Positions 22,120 to 32,109 of a stretch of 64,000 bases of DNA are shown piece by piece. Under the pieces are notes generated by a model that saw nothing but the letters and a program-made list of their open reading frames with translations, was not told where the DNA came from and did not search any database. Each line of letters starts with the position of its first letter. Within the stretch, counting starts at the first letter, position 1. The position numbers and the translations under genes are program-made. The DNA comes from Ophiura sarsii (Eukaryota > Echinodermata > Ophiuroidea > Amphilepidida > Ophiuridae): the NCBI GenBank assembly GCA_035610835.1, contig CM069447.1, forward strand, positions 62,336,060-62,400,059, given 5' to 3'.

Positions 22120-22362
22120 ACCCAGAGAAACCTATCATTTCTAACATGCCCGCTAACATTGTCCAAAACACTGACAGTGGAATCGCAACGGCTACATTGA
22201 ATTGGGTACCGCCCTTAGCGAGTGACAATTCTGGTTATGTTACACTGACATCAACCCACAGCCCAGGTGACTCTTTCCTCATTGGTGATACTATGGTTAG
22301 TTACACTGCGATCGATCCTTCGTGGAATATGGCAACAGAAATATTCACCGTAACAGTTGAAG
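22120..22362 (+). CDS. HYR domain exon 2
   Basis: This phase 1-1 exon of 81 codons is the duplicate of HYR exon 1. It differs at eight bases: five change the residue (Asn to Ser, Ser to Tyr, Arg to Ser, Pro to Leu, Met to Ile) and three are silent. The motif is now LASDNSGYVTLTSTHSPGDS, then F-L-I-G-D-T. Splice signals are intact (TTTTCTCTGACAG; GAAG|GTACTG). The replacement-to-silent ratio does not suggest strong purifying selection since the duplication, but the number of changes is too small for a firm statement. Confidence 0.9.
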
Positions 22363-22414
22363 GTACTGGCATTAATGAAATATCGTAGTTGTATTTAGTA
22401 ATTCGATCGTTAGT

Positions 22415-22731
22415 ATGACTTATAGCACGAGGCAGCGTAGCTGCCTAGTGCTATAAGGAATTAATAGCACTCATCGACAGTGACTATTTTAGTGATGATT
22501 TATATGGCAGAGCTCTACCCTACACACCAGATACACACCACTTTCACAGTAGGACACATCTCACTCACCCAGACTTAGACAATCATCTACTATTAAACAC
22601 ACACACACCAAGTTGGGTAATAATTACAGTGCTGTAATTAATCAGGTTATTTACGATGTCAAATTTACAGCATTCTGAAGCTGTACAATAAGTGAAATTT
22701 GTGGAATTCTGGATTGCCTGTGTATGTGCTA
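22415..22731. mobile_element. 317-bp insertion with 39-nt hairpin and 5-bp target duplication TTAGT
   Basis: It is present in copy 2 of the segmental duplication and absent from copy 1, whose empty site reads GATCGTAAGTGTTATTA at about 19830. It is flanked by TTAGT on both sides (22410-22414, 22732-22736). The left end contains an almost perfect hairpin at 22419-22457 (arms CTTATAGCAC and GGCAGC, loop GTA), and the right end ends GTGCTA, an inverted match to the TAGCAC of the left end. There is no coding capacity. It is copied at 23477-23793, and its left end again at 24539-24594, by the 1062-bp tandem duplication. Confidence 0.6.
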
Positions 22732-22909
22732 TTAGTGTTATTATAATAACAGTATCGCATGGTAACCATAATACACGTCTGTCTCAACCGTTCGTGCCAG
22801 CAGTGCTAGGCGTTACAATACACGTTCTAGAATCAATGGGGCAAATCATACTTTGTAGATAAAGATACTGATTTCGATTTACAAATGAATTATTTTCTTT
22901 TGCGTTAAG

Positions 22910-23149
22910 ATCAAGAAAATCCAGTCATCAACATTCCTGACAACATCGCTCAAAATACCAACGATGGCCTTGCAACGGCTACTGTAAAATGGACAGCGCC
23001 CTCAGTGAGTGACAACTCAGGTTCTGTTACATTGACATCAACCCACAGCCCAGGTGCATCATTCCCTATCGGTGATACTATGGTTAGTTACACTGCGATT
23101 GATATATCAGGGAACACAGCTACAGAATTGTTTAATATCACAGTTGAAG
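22910..23149 (+). CDS. HYR domain exon 3
   Basis: This phase 1-1 exon of 80 codons has the acceptor CTTTTGCGTTAAG, weaker than in exons 1-2, and the donor GAAG|GTAAAC. The sequence runs DQENPVINIPDNIAQNTND, then ATATVKWTAPSVSDNSG, then VTLTSTHSPGASFPIGDT, MVSYTAIDISGNTATELFNI and TVEG. It is a more canonical HYR than exons 1-2, because Gly-Asn follows the Asp-Ile-Ser. It is clearly a diverged paralogue of HYR 1 and 2, with the central block from DNSG to YTAID almost unchanged. Confidence 0.9.
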
Positions 23150-23380
23150 GTAAACGTACACATTTCTTCATATGGTTTTAACCGCCTTAATAGGGGTAAT
23201 GTAAATGGAACTGGATATGAGTGTATATTGGTCTAATATACACATCCCCCTATTCAAACTATACTTTCATCATACATTTTTATTGGTAAATCTCATTTTA
23301 TGTGATTTGACCAGGATAAGCGGCCGTTTCGGACGCCATCTTGAATAACCCCTTAGCATACCAATATTCTTGTTGGTAAC

Positions 23381-23424
23381 ATCGTGGAATATGGCAACAG
23401 AAATATTCACCGTAACAGTTGAAG
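23381..23424 (+). pseudogene. 3' remnant of HYR exon 2
   Basis: These are the last 44 bases of HYR exon 2, including its donor, carried into the second 1062-bp unit. The acceptor and first four fifths of the exon are missing, and the junction falls at TCGTGG. It cannot be used as a normal exon and should be skipped. Because flanking exons are all phase 1-1, the reading frame survives. Confidence 0.8.
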
Positions 23425-23971
23425 GTACTGGCATTAATGAAATATCGTAGTTGTATTTAGTAATTCGATCGTTAGTATGACTTATAGCACGAGGCAGCGT
23501 AGCTGCCTAGTGCTATAAGGAATTAATAGCACTCATCGACAGTGACTATTTTAGTGATGATTTATATGGCCGAGCTCTACCCTACACACCAGATACACAC
23601 CACTTTCACAGTAGGACACATCTCACTCACCCAGACTTAGACAATCATCTACTATTAAACACACACACACCAAGTTGGGTAATAATTACAGTGCTGTAAT
23701 TAATCAGGTTATTTACGATGTCAAATTTACAGCATTCTGAAGCTGTACAATAAGTGAAATTTGTGGAATTCTGGATTGCCTGTGTATGTGCTATTAGTGT
23801 TATTATAATAACAGTATCGCATGGTAACCATAATACACGTCTGTCTCAACCGTTCGTGCCAGCAGTGCTAGGCGTTACAATACACGTTCTAGAATCAATG
23901 GGGCAAATCATACTTTGTAGATAAAGATACTGATTTCGATTTACAAATGAATTATTTTCTTTTGCGTTAAG

Positions 23972-24211
23972 ATCAAGAAAATCCAGTCATCAACATTCCT
24001 GACAACATCGCTCAAAATACCAACGATGGCCTTGCAACGGCTACTGTAAAATGGACAGCGCCCTCAGTGAGTGACAACTCAGGTTCTGTTACATTGACAT
24101 CAACCCACAGCCCAGGTGCATCATTCCCTATCGGTGATACTATGGTTAGTTACACTGCGATTGATATATCAGGGAACACAGCTACAGAATTGTTTAATAT
24201 CACAGTTGAAG
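23972..24211 (+). CDS. HYR domain exon 4 (identical copy of exon 3)
   Basis: This phase 1-1 exon of 80 codons appears identical to HYR exon 3, including the TTGCGTTAAG acceptor and GAAG|GTAAAC donor. It lies exactly 1062 bases downstream. If the assembly is right, the protein has at least four HYR domains in tandem. If not, exons 3 and 4 are one exon. More HYR exons may lie in the gap at 24595. No HYR exon is visible after the gap. Confidence 0.75.
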
Positions 24212-24442
24212 GTAAACGTACACATTTCTTCATATGGTTTTAACCGCCTTAATAGGGGTAATGTAAATGGAACTGGATATGAGTGTATATTGGTCTAATA
24301 TACACATCCCCCTATTCAAACTATACTTTCATCATACATTTTTATTGGTAAATCTCATTTTATGTGATTTGACCAGGATAAGCGGCCGTTTCGGACGCCA
24401 TCTTGAATAACCCCTTAGCATACCAATATTCTTGTTGGTAAC

Positions 24443-24486
24443 ATCGTGGAATATGGCAACAGAAATATTCACCGTAACAGTTGAAG
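24443..24486 (+). pseudogene. Second 3' remnant of HYR exon 2
   Basis: This is the same 44-base exon tail as at 23381, at the start of the third 1062-bp unit, 108 bases before the gap. It lacks an acceptor and is not usable as an exon in the visible sequence. Confidence 0.75.
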
Positions 24487-24594
24487 GTACTGGCATTAAT
24501 GAAATATCGTAGTTGTATTTAGTAATTCGATCGTTAGTATGACTTATAGCACGAGGCAGCGTAGCTGCCTAGTGCTATAAGGAATTAATAGCAC

Positions 24595-24694
24595 NNNNNN
24601 NNNNNNNNNNNNNNNNNNNNNNNNNNNNNNNNNNNNNNNNNNNNNNNNNNNNNNNNNNNNNNNNNNNNNNNNNNNNNNNNNNNNNNNNNNNNNN
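24595..24694. other. Assembly gap (100 N)
   Basis: A fixed-size run of N directly follows the truncated third 1062-bp unit, so the gap probably hides further copies of that tandem repeat and possibly more HYR exons. The true size is unknown. Confidence 0.99.
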
Positions 24695-25534
24695 TATATT
24701 TTCTGAACGGTAATCTCACAAGGAATCCAAATAAGCTACTGGAATTTAAATAAGGACCTAATGGTAACATGTTGTGATTAATAATGTTCAAAATATATCG
24801 ATTTTTATTCTTCATATTTTGATTAAAGCTCAATAATAATTTTATACCGATCCCAATCATAATTTTACTGTGCATATTTAGTTCCTCATGCAATTACCCA
24901 TCAGAACAAAATGGTTGTCAATGGTAAACTTGTTGAAATACACTATATCGGGAAGTAAATGAGCACAAACGTTTAAATTATATATTTATTAGAGTTTACA
25001 AGTATATTTTGGGGGGTATGCACCCTATCCTTATTTAAACGGCATTTTTGAATTCCCCTATTTGAGAGCTTTCCAAAAATGTATAATTTTGCTATCATCG
25101 GTTGAATACTTTTGTTGATATAGTCATGTATGTAAAACCGATGAATTAGGGCAAGTTCACTGTGTAGCGAATAGGGAGAAAGCCAAGGACAATGCAATCG
25201 ATTCATGATTACAATTGTTACATAATAGTTGTCACGTTTGTTGAAACAGAATCTTATAGAATATAAAATAATCTATAAAATGAGAGCAAAATCATATTTG
25301 TACCATACAGGGATGAGGAGTTATGGTTAATTGAACGTAGAATTGGGAACGTTTTCTATATTCCCCATAGAGATTGCACACAGCGCCACCGCTTGCACCG
25401 CCACCGCCACCACCGCCACCGCCACCACCCTGACTTTCACAATATTATAATCAATCATATCTCAGCCAATCAGTTATAGAAATACCTGATTTATTCACAC
25501 AATGTAGCTAGATTAATAGGCTTTCAAATGACAC
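24695..25534 (-). repeat. Dispersed repeat, inverted copy of 1-778
   Basis: It begins at the gap edge and runs to GGCTTTCAAATGAC, the complement of the window start. Its GCC-rich stretch (25381-25430) is expanded relative to the other copy. It may have terminated the HYR gene scaffold and is not coding. Confidence 0.7.
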
Positions 25535-26695
25535 CTCAACCATAGCTCTACCACATTTAGTTGTTGAGTTAATAGAGAGAGATGGATGATTCGTCACCAA
25601 AAATGCAACGCCACCACCCTTTTTGGGTGGTGAGTTCAAAACACATGGCCATAATGGGTATAACCCTTGGACGCGATTGGGAGGCCATTAGGTAATGACA
25701 TAATGTGGTTTATTATGGAATAGCTTGGGGTAGGGTGTTAATGAAGTATTATGGTAAGTTATAAGCCACTAGAGGGCTAATGACGGGAGATGGTTATGGG
25801 TAAAGTAATGTGGTTTAAGCCACGGGAGGGTCAGGGGAATGAAAGTATGTAGTTTCTTATAATTTAAGCCACGAGATATGGGGGGGGGGGGGGCGTCAAA
25901 AAAACCAACAGGTTTTTTTTCGTCGTCTTATATCATGTATAGGGAGTATGTTTAACTGCTAAGAACCTATTCAAGTGCTTAGCAATTAAACACAATCATG
26001 TGCTTAGAAAGTAAACGTGTTTAGATGTTAATTTCAAAACACTCAATTTACAGTGCACCTAGTATCCATTTCATATTTTACCTACATCCGGGGAAGCGAT
26101 TTTGTGTCAGGAAGTACGTATTGATTGAAAAAAAAGAATAGGTTCTGAACGAATCGTGCCACTTTTAGTACGGCCAATTATAATTACTTTTACTTGTTGT
26201 ATTAATTAAGTGTGTTGATGTTGATCAAGTTGAATTAAGCGAAGTATAGCTTTGTTAAATGAAGAACTATTCGGCGACTGTTCCAAGGATATATAAACAA
26301 GCAACAGACAATCATCCTCCGTATCAAATGAATCAAATTGTTCATTAATTGTCCATTGTTGCTATATCTCAGCGGGAGATCATTAGCCGCTACTAAGATC
26401 ATCCCAACTCGGAAGAAATTCTTGACAATGGGAATCCTTTTATAAAATAGAGCAATATTATTTTGTATATAAGAGTGTTTTGCATGCGATTGAATATCAT
26501 TGGTCAACTCTATTCCTCGGAAATGATGCATGTTTGTAATACCTGTGTGGCGTTCAAAGATTTGGAAAGGGAAAAACACGACTCAACTGTCATGGCCCTT
26601 TGTCTCTCTTCATGATCGTCTTCCATTGTCTGACTCAGATAGTGGCCTGTGGCGGCGGTGGCGGTGGTGATGGCGGGCGTAATTCTATAGGTATA
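25535..26695. other. Non-coding stretch
   Basis: It contains the block GGGTGGTGAGTTCAAAACAC (25624) also seen near 876, a G run (25879-25893) and GGC/GGT triplets (26651-26675). A 114-codon minus-strand open frame (26235-26579) has no recognisable domain, no signal peptide and no splice support. Confidence 0.4.
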
Positions 26696-26899
26696 CTCTC
26701 TAAATGTAAAACGAGTGGAAAGAGTGGAAATTCACTCGAAACGGAGTGAAGGGAGTATTTTTATCTCTCAGATTAGAGTGGAACATTGTAATATAAAATC
26801 CCCTTTCACTCCTTTTAGAGTGTTTTTCCACTCAAAAAGGTGTTGTCCTGCGTTTAACTCCTTGAAAGTGTGGAAAACCACTCTTTTACATTTAGAGAG
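26696..26899. mobile_element. 204-bp palindromic MITE, TA-flanked
   Basis: The ends CTCTCTAAATGTAAAA and TTTTACATTTAGAGAG are perfect inverted repeats flanked by TA on both sides (26694-26695, 26900-26901). The inner arms repeat CACTC/GAGTG motifs, so the whole element can fold back. TA duplication fits Tc1/mariner-type mobilisation (family knowledge). Confidence 0.7.
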
Positions 26900-28037
26900 T
26901 AGTTGACGTACATACGAAATAGTTGTAAAATACAATTTTGAAGCATTTTGGCTGCCCATAACTTTCTCCGTTATAAGTAAAAACTTATTTCGTATAAATA
27001 AAGATCCTGTTTTATTTGTATATTTAGCTACACTAAACCGATGCTCTTTAAGACTATAAGAGCTAAGAAGTGGAAATCAAAATCTCGCTATTTGACCAAT
27101 ACATCCTCTATCAAATAACAGTTCTTTACCACAACCGGTACGTGTAGTTAATCTGGTAAATGGAAATGAGCATATAGGACGCTCATTCATTAATTGCTTA
27201 CGAGATGAAGAAAAAAATGGTTGTTCTATCTTCAGTTGGGTCGGTCGGTCGGTCGGGCTGGGTGGGTTTTTTTCTTAATATGTTCGTGACAATTTCGGTG
27301 AATTTTCAACAAATTTCCGAAACTTTCAACATAAAATTCCCAATTTTCAACATATTTAAAAAAGAAATGGTAAAAAAACACCTAAAATTCGAATAAAAAG
27401 GGTTGATCGGAACCGTAGAACACGGTTTTTATTTCGTCGTCGCCTTTAACTGACGATCATGATGTACAAGTTCCGCGGTAATCGTTCGCTATCTATTGGA
27501 GTAAAATGCGGGACGGAAATTACACAGGTCCCATTACCGGTATCATGCACTGAATTTCCAGAGCACTTTGTAAACTGATTGTTTGACAAACTAAGATTTA
27601 CTTTTTTTGCTGCTCTTTTTCTTTTCTATACATCTCGGGGGACGGGTAGGATACTCTCAGTATAACGGGTATAGGCTGCGCCTATAAGCATCACAAATTA
27701 TTGGAATTCCGGACCATTCGGTCAAGGAAGCCCAAGCATAAAATCTGCTATTTATAATGGTATAACATAATTGGTGTATTTCAATGGCGGGGTTTTAAAA
27801 TGTTCTTGATATATCAATCTATTGTTTAAAAATTAGCAAATTTTTCCTCATTTGAGCCAGTGACAGTTAGGAATATGTTTAACCGGTTTTAACTGTCACT
27901 GTTTGAGCTAACTGATTTTTTTTTTAAATTAAGAAGAGAGTAAAGTAAGAAAAATGGTAAATGCAGAAAATTTGGTTCAAACTAAAATGCAGAGATGGTG
28001 TAGAAATTTATCATTTAGTAGGCCTATTGGTAATTTG
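26900..28037. other. Non-coding, with a GGTC-repeat element
   Basis: A (GGTC)n stretch at 27239-27256, followed by T-rich sequence and AACACGGTTTTTATTTCGTCG (27418-27438), resembles in design the region 59370-59640 in the opposite orientation and the GGTCGGTCGG remnants at 46640 and 57440. This suggests an uncharacterised dispersed repeat. No exon is evident. Confidence 0.4.
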
Positions 28038-28245
28038 ACACTTGCCACGCGAATATAGGTTTTAACATACAAACCGGATTTTTCATAAATCTTTCCAAAC
28101 TTTCAAGGTCTAGTCCAAGGGATAACTGAATCAATACTAGGTATGTTTGTATTGTACTTATTTCAATGCATTTCACATGGTGATTTAAAATAATTATTAT
28201 AATGAAATTCAACAATGTTGACATTTTTGAAACAGACATCTTGGA
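28038..28245 (-). mobile_element. Diverged copy of the CACTTTCCACGCGGC MITE
   Basis: The interior (AATCTTTCCAAACTTTCAAG, GCATTTCACATGGTGATT, AATGTTGACATTTTTGAAAC) matches the TTAA-flanked MITEs at 42778, 44519 and 60030. The termini have decayed (CACTTGCCACGCGAA at the left) and no TTAA pair remains. Confidence 0.5.
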
Positions 28246-29130
28246 CCGTTAATCAATCCGTACATATTTTGTAAAATGACCTTTTTTATTGAATTTAAGT
28301 CCTATATAATTTATCTCTTATTATTTGAAGACAGTTTTACAGGCAAACATGCCCAAGCCAGTCAAACATGCAACCTATGCTTCAGCACATCTCTATACCG
28401 TATGAGCGCCCCCTCCCCCGGGATTAATAATACCTCACAACAGTACGCTGTTGATTTCCCTATTACCGCTGTCACATAAATGATCGTAATTCTAACAAGA
28501 TTTGCCTAATATAAGAGGTCATATGAACTAAACAAAATGCTTTTAAATTTAAACAGCGGAACTTTTATAAGCCATTAAAACGATTCTTAGATTCTGTGAT
28601 GTACTTAATACACACGTCAAATGTAGTTATGAAATTGCAATTTAATTTGCAATTACCAGGACGCTGTCTTCCGTAGATAGCATACCGTGTGTATGGAATG
28701 CCGTGTGCAAGAGATTGGACAAGCAAAGAAGGAGAGGGCGAAGTAGAAATAGAAAAGAGAAGATAAATGTGAGAAAGGGTAATAATTATTGGAACTATGC
28801 TGAATATTTATGAAGAACCATCTTTTTGATTGTGTAAGACTATTTCGGCGTCACAAATGTGGAGAAATTGTCGGCGTCTAATGTAGTGCAAATGAAATAA
28901 AAGCATCGGGATAACTGTTTTTAAACATACCTTTAGGTCTGATTAACGTTTAGAATGTTCTGTTTTATAATTTAACCAAGGATATGTTACCTTTATACTA
29001 CAAATCAGTGCCAAGCAATCAAGCTGTACCTGCAAACGGACCTGCTGAAGCTAAATGCAGTGCACACACCGTCGACCGATCTGCGTAATTTTCCGGTAGC
29101 TAGATTCACAGACTTGGGGGGATTGAGGGG
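28246..29130. other. Non-coding, nothing recognised
   Basis: AT-rich sequence with no repeat structure that I could resolve and no spliceable exon. Open frames are short and without domain signal. Confidence 0.4.
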
Positions 29131-30195
29131 AATCAGTGATTTAATTCCTAAGACCATAAATAAATTTAAAATATGGGAAAGAACCGAAATTATCTCTTGC
29201 GCATTTTGACACCTCATTTGTTACAATAGCATCAATATTGATGAAGCAGTGGCCATTTGAATAACAAATGATGCAGTTTCCATTGTTGCAATTAACCCTA
29301 TTACCCTTGAAAAGAGCGTAAACAAAACAGTAAATCTAAAGTGTACCTCTTCTTTCTCTCTCTCCATGAAAAGACAATCATAATCCGAACATCTCACATC
29401 GTCAATTGTTTCAAACACCTGTATACAGGTGTGAGACTCATCCTTTACAATGACCATCAACATTCATGATGTTTGTATAAGCAAACACACAATATCTCTC
29501 CATTTCCGTGCAACCTTCCTTGTAACTCCAAATCGAAGAGCAATTTCAGTTACAGAAACCCCAGAAACCTTTCATGGAGAGAAAGAAGTTGTACACTTTA
29601 GTTTACAGTTTTGTTTACGATATTTTCATGGGTATAGAGCTATAAGAGCATTTGAGAAAAAAAATGATGCGGTTTCCATTGTTGCACTTGACGCTTTACA
29701 CGTGAAAAGGGCGTAAACAAAACAGTATAAATGTACCGCTTCTTTCTCTCAATGAAAAGTTTCTGGAGTTTCTGTAACTGAAGTTGCTCGTCAATTTGGA
29801 GAGGTAGGTTGCGCGGAAATAGAGAGACAGGTGTTGGCTTACAAACACATTGAATGATTCTGGTCATTGTAAAGGATGAGTCTCACACACCAGTAGATAC
29901 AGTGAGGTGTTGGAAACAATTGATGATGTGAGATGTTGGGATTATGATTGTCTTTTCCTGGAGAGAGAGAGAAAGAAGAGGTACACTTTAGATTTACTGT
30001 TTTGTTTACGCTCTTTTCAAGGGTATAGGGTTAAGTGCAACAATGGAAACTGCATCATTTGTTATTCGAATGGCCACCGCTTCATCAATATTGATGCTAT
30101 TGTAACAAATGAGGTGTCAAAATGCGCAAAAGAAAACTCCGGTTCTTTCCCATATTTTAAATTGATTTATGGTCTTAGAAATTAAACACAGAGTG
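29131..30195. mobile_element. Nested palindromic (foldback) DNA element with HTH-coding remnants
   Basis: The left arm (about 29131-29600) and right arm (about 29720-30195) are inverted copies: CCTAAGACCAT ... CCTCATTTGTTACAATAGCA on the left is complemented on the right. Smaller inverted and direct copies of the GTAAACAAAACAGT/ CTTCTTTCTCTC block lie in the middle (29585-29755). Each arm encodes a fragment of a helix-turn-helix: minus strand 29562-29500 reads VSVTEIALRFGVTRKVARKW, and plus strand 29765-29800 reads GVSVTEVARQFGE. The pattern resembles N-terminal HTHs of Tc1/IS630-like transposases. Both are broken by stops, so no functional protein is encoded. Confidence 0.65.
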
Positions 30196-31045
30196 TCTCG
30201 AAAAAAGTGGTTACTCTCTTTTTGTGCAGTGTTTATATCGCACAGCGAAACCAATAGCATCTAAACGATGCCGATATCGTCGTGATTTGTCCATTGTGGT
30301 TTCTCTAACGTTAATGAAATAATTATATCCACATCAATAACCGATCGGCAATGCTTATGAATCTATATACATTACAATGATCGGCGGTGAGCTTCGTCAA
30401 TTTTAAACCTAACCCTAAAGGCGGCCACGATAAACATAATTAAATGTTAGAATTGGATTCAAATTATTGTTGTTCATGAATTACATACGCTTGTAACTGG
30501 TCAGGCCGGTAGGTTTAAAATTGCTATAAACTGAATTGCTATCTTCAGAAGATAGCACTAAAGCGATAATGTAAATAAGTCATGTATAGATGGGGTGACA
30601 GGTGACGTCATACCAAATATTCTAAGGGCAATAAGGCATAGTGGACAGTGTTGTGATCATATGCTGCTCCCTCAAGCATGTATCGACAGTCCAGTCCCTT
30701 CGACCGTTGCTTTTGTTGATAAACATTGCTGCATTTATGCAGACCCGATTTTACAGTTTACGACCACAGGTTTGTTTCGTTAGTGTTTTGTGGTGTGGTT
30801 ATGCGGGGTTAAAGCCTGTCTTTTTATATAAATATATGCTAAAACATTCGACAAGGAATTAAATAAGTGTTAATTTTGTATTTTGAAGGCTTAATCGTAT
30901 TTTTTGTTATCAACCATCTTCCGATTTTGCATTTAAAATGAAACGTGTTTTAATTTGATAATCAGATTGAGCTCCTCTCATTTTGTTTCAAATTTTTAAA
31001 CCACACAAATAAAATGATCTTCTATAAAAAGTTATCCTTATAGTT
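30196..31045. other. Non-coding stretch with a lone GCTATC hairpin
   Basis: A 9-bp-stem hairpin GCTATCTTCAGAAGATAGC lies at 30538-30556, the same family as the arrays at 45.3 and 61 kb. A Cys-rich open frame (30595-30783) is discussed among rejected items. Confidence 0.45.
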
Positions 31046-31049
31046 TCAA

Positions 31050-31529
31050 CTAATTCGCAGGATCACTAGTGTGGACCGCCAAGTCAAGATTGTAATTGTT
31101 GACGTGGGGAGCGGATGTTCTCATTTTCAGAGTGTAAGATATCATGTTAAAGCAAATGAGTACGTTTAATAATAAAGCAAACAACCACGTTTGTCTCAGC
31201 AGACGGCCCGCGTAGCTTTTAAAATTCACTTTTTGCAGCATAACTTTTTTTCCCCCATTTTTTTCTTGGACTTTTGAAAATGATGGTGTGAGCCAAGTTG
31301 TGACCTTATTATGGAATGATGTTAAAACAGTATTTAAATTCAAGAAAAACAACTTTATCCAGTGATTTATTGGACTATGTTTTTCAAATTTTAATTTCAC
31401 ATTGTGAAATACCATATCAGCTTCATTTTCTTGCTTCACAGAACCCGTCTTATGAAAATAAAAAAGATACCGCGTTTTGCATAGCATTTTTTTACTACAA
31501 AAAAAACCCCGCATATGGCGTTGTAGCAT
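31050..31529 (-). other. Unassigned 159-codon open frame
   Basis: This is the longest single open frame in the window (minus strand). It is Lys/Phe/Leu-rich with one hydrophobic patch (WLFALLLNVLICF) near residues 116-128, preceded by KSYAGRLLRQT. I recognise no domain. Composition follows the AT-rich background, there is no splice or promoter support, and no neighbour suggests a role. It may be repeat-derived or chance. Confidence 0.12.
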
Positions 31530-32109
31530 CTAATAAGGTGTGTGGTTAATTCTAATTATTGAAATAAAGGCCATTGAAATAGTAATCCTAATTATTAAAA
31601 AAGACAATGCATTATAAACCAACATACCGTATTGGACTTAAAGGTGTTCGGATAATTATATTCTATCACTTTGAGCAACAGCTAAATATTGTTGAACCGG
31701 GAGAGGAGCACTTCGATGAGCACTTATAATAATAATCTTGTAATGAAAGCGATGTACTTTTTTAATTACATATTCGTGTTAGTCTTGCTTTATGGTAATT
31801 CGCTTCCGGAATATAGAATTAATTTAACATTTGTATTTGACTCAAATTGGATCAGGTATAAAGGTCAAAATAGTGTGAAATTTGACAAATTATTTCTCTG
31901 AATATTAAAATCAAATTGTTTTCGAAGAAAAAGGGTAAATGGCGTACTAATAACCTTCACGCGCCAATATCTTTTCTTTCATTATTGATTTGATTGATTA
32001 AATTCAATTACACACTGAAATTGGCGATTCTAATAAAAGAGTTCTCTGCACATGAAAAGGGGCCAAAGTGGCCAAAGCTTAAAGCAAAAAGTAGCTATTA
32101 TACTTTGTA

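Larger units (their letters stand above)
19982..22414 (+). repeat. Tandem segmental duplication, copy 2 (left part, before an insertion)
   Basis: This is the second copy of the unit at 17452-19980. It is interrupted at 22415 by a 317-bp insertion and resumes at about 22737-22890. It contains HYR exon 2 and the second copy of the 1.4-kb inverted-repeat element, which here has longer, cleaner ends (ATCAGTTG ... CAACTGAT, 20103-21536). Copy 2 also carries about 50 extra bases, including a second G run near 20680, that copy 1 lacks. Confidence 0.85.
22319..24594 (+). repeat. 1062-bp tandem repeat, two full copies and a truncated third
   Basis: Units begin at about 22319, 23381 and 24443, at TCGTGGAATATGG inside HYR exon 2. 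Each unit holds the last 44 bases of that exon, the hairpin insertion, HYR exon 3 and its downstream intron. I noticed only one difference between units 1 and 2 (A versus C at 22510/23572). The third unit is cut by the assembly gap at 24595. This is either a very recent tandem duplication or an assembly expansion next to the gap. Confidence 0.9.

Noticed and set aside
22585..22615. CA dinucleotide run as a regulatory element
   Set aside because: It is a short microsatellite inside the hairpin insertion, copied with it.
24585..24893. Open frame crossing the first gap
   Set aside because: A third of it is translated N. The rest is the dispersed repeat.
26235..26579. 114-codon minus-strand frame
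   Set aside because: No domain, no splice or promoter support, and composition matches the background.
29221..30185. Several 75-92 codon frames as genes
   Set aside because: All lie in the nested palindrome and are mirrored in the opposite arm. They are transposon debris.
30595..30783. Cys-rich frame (SGQCCDHM ... KHCCIYADP) as a possible exon with GTTTGT donor
   Set aside because: The acceptor is weak, an overlapping frame is equally open, and I could not link it in phase to any other exon.
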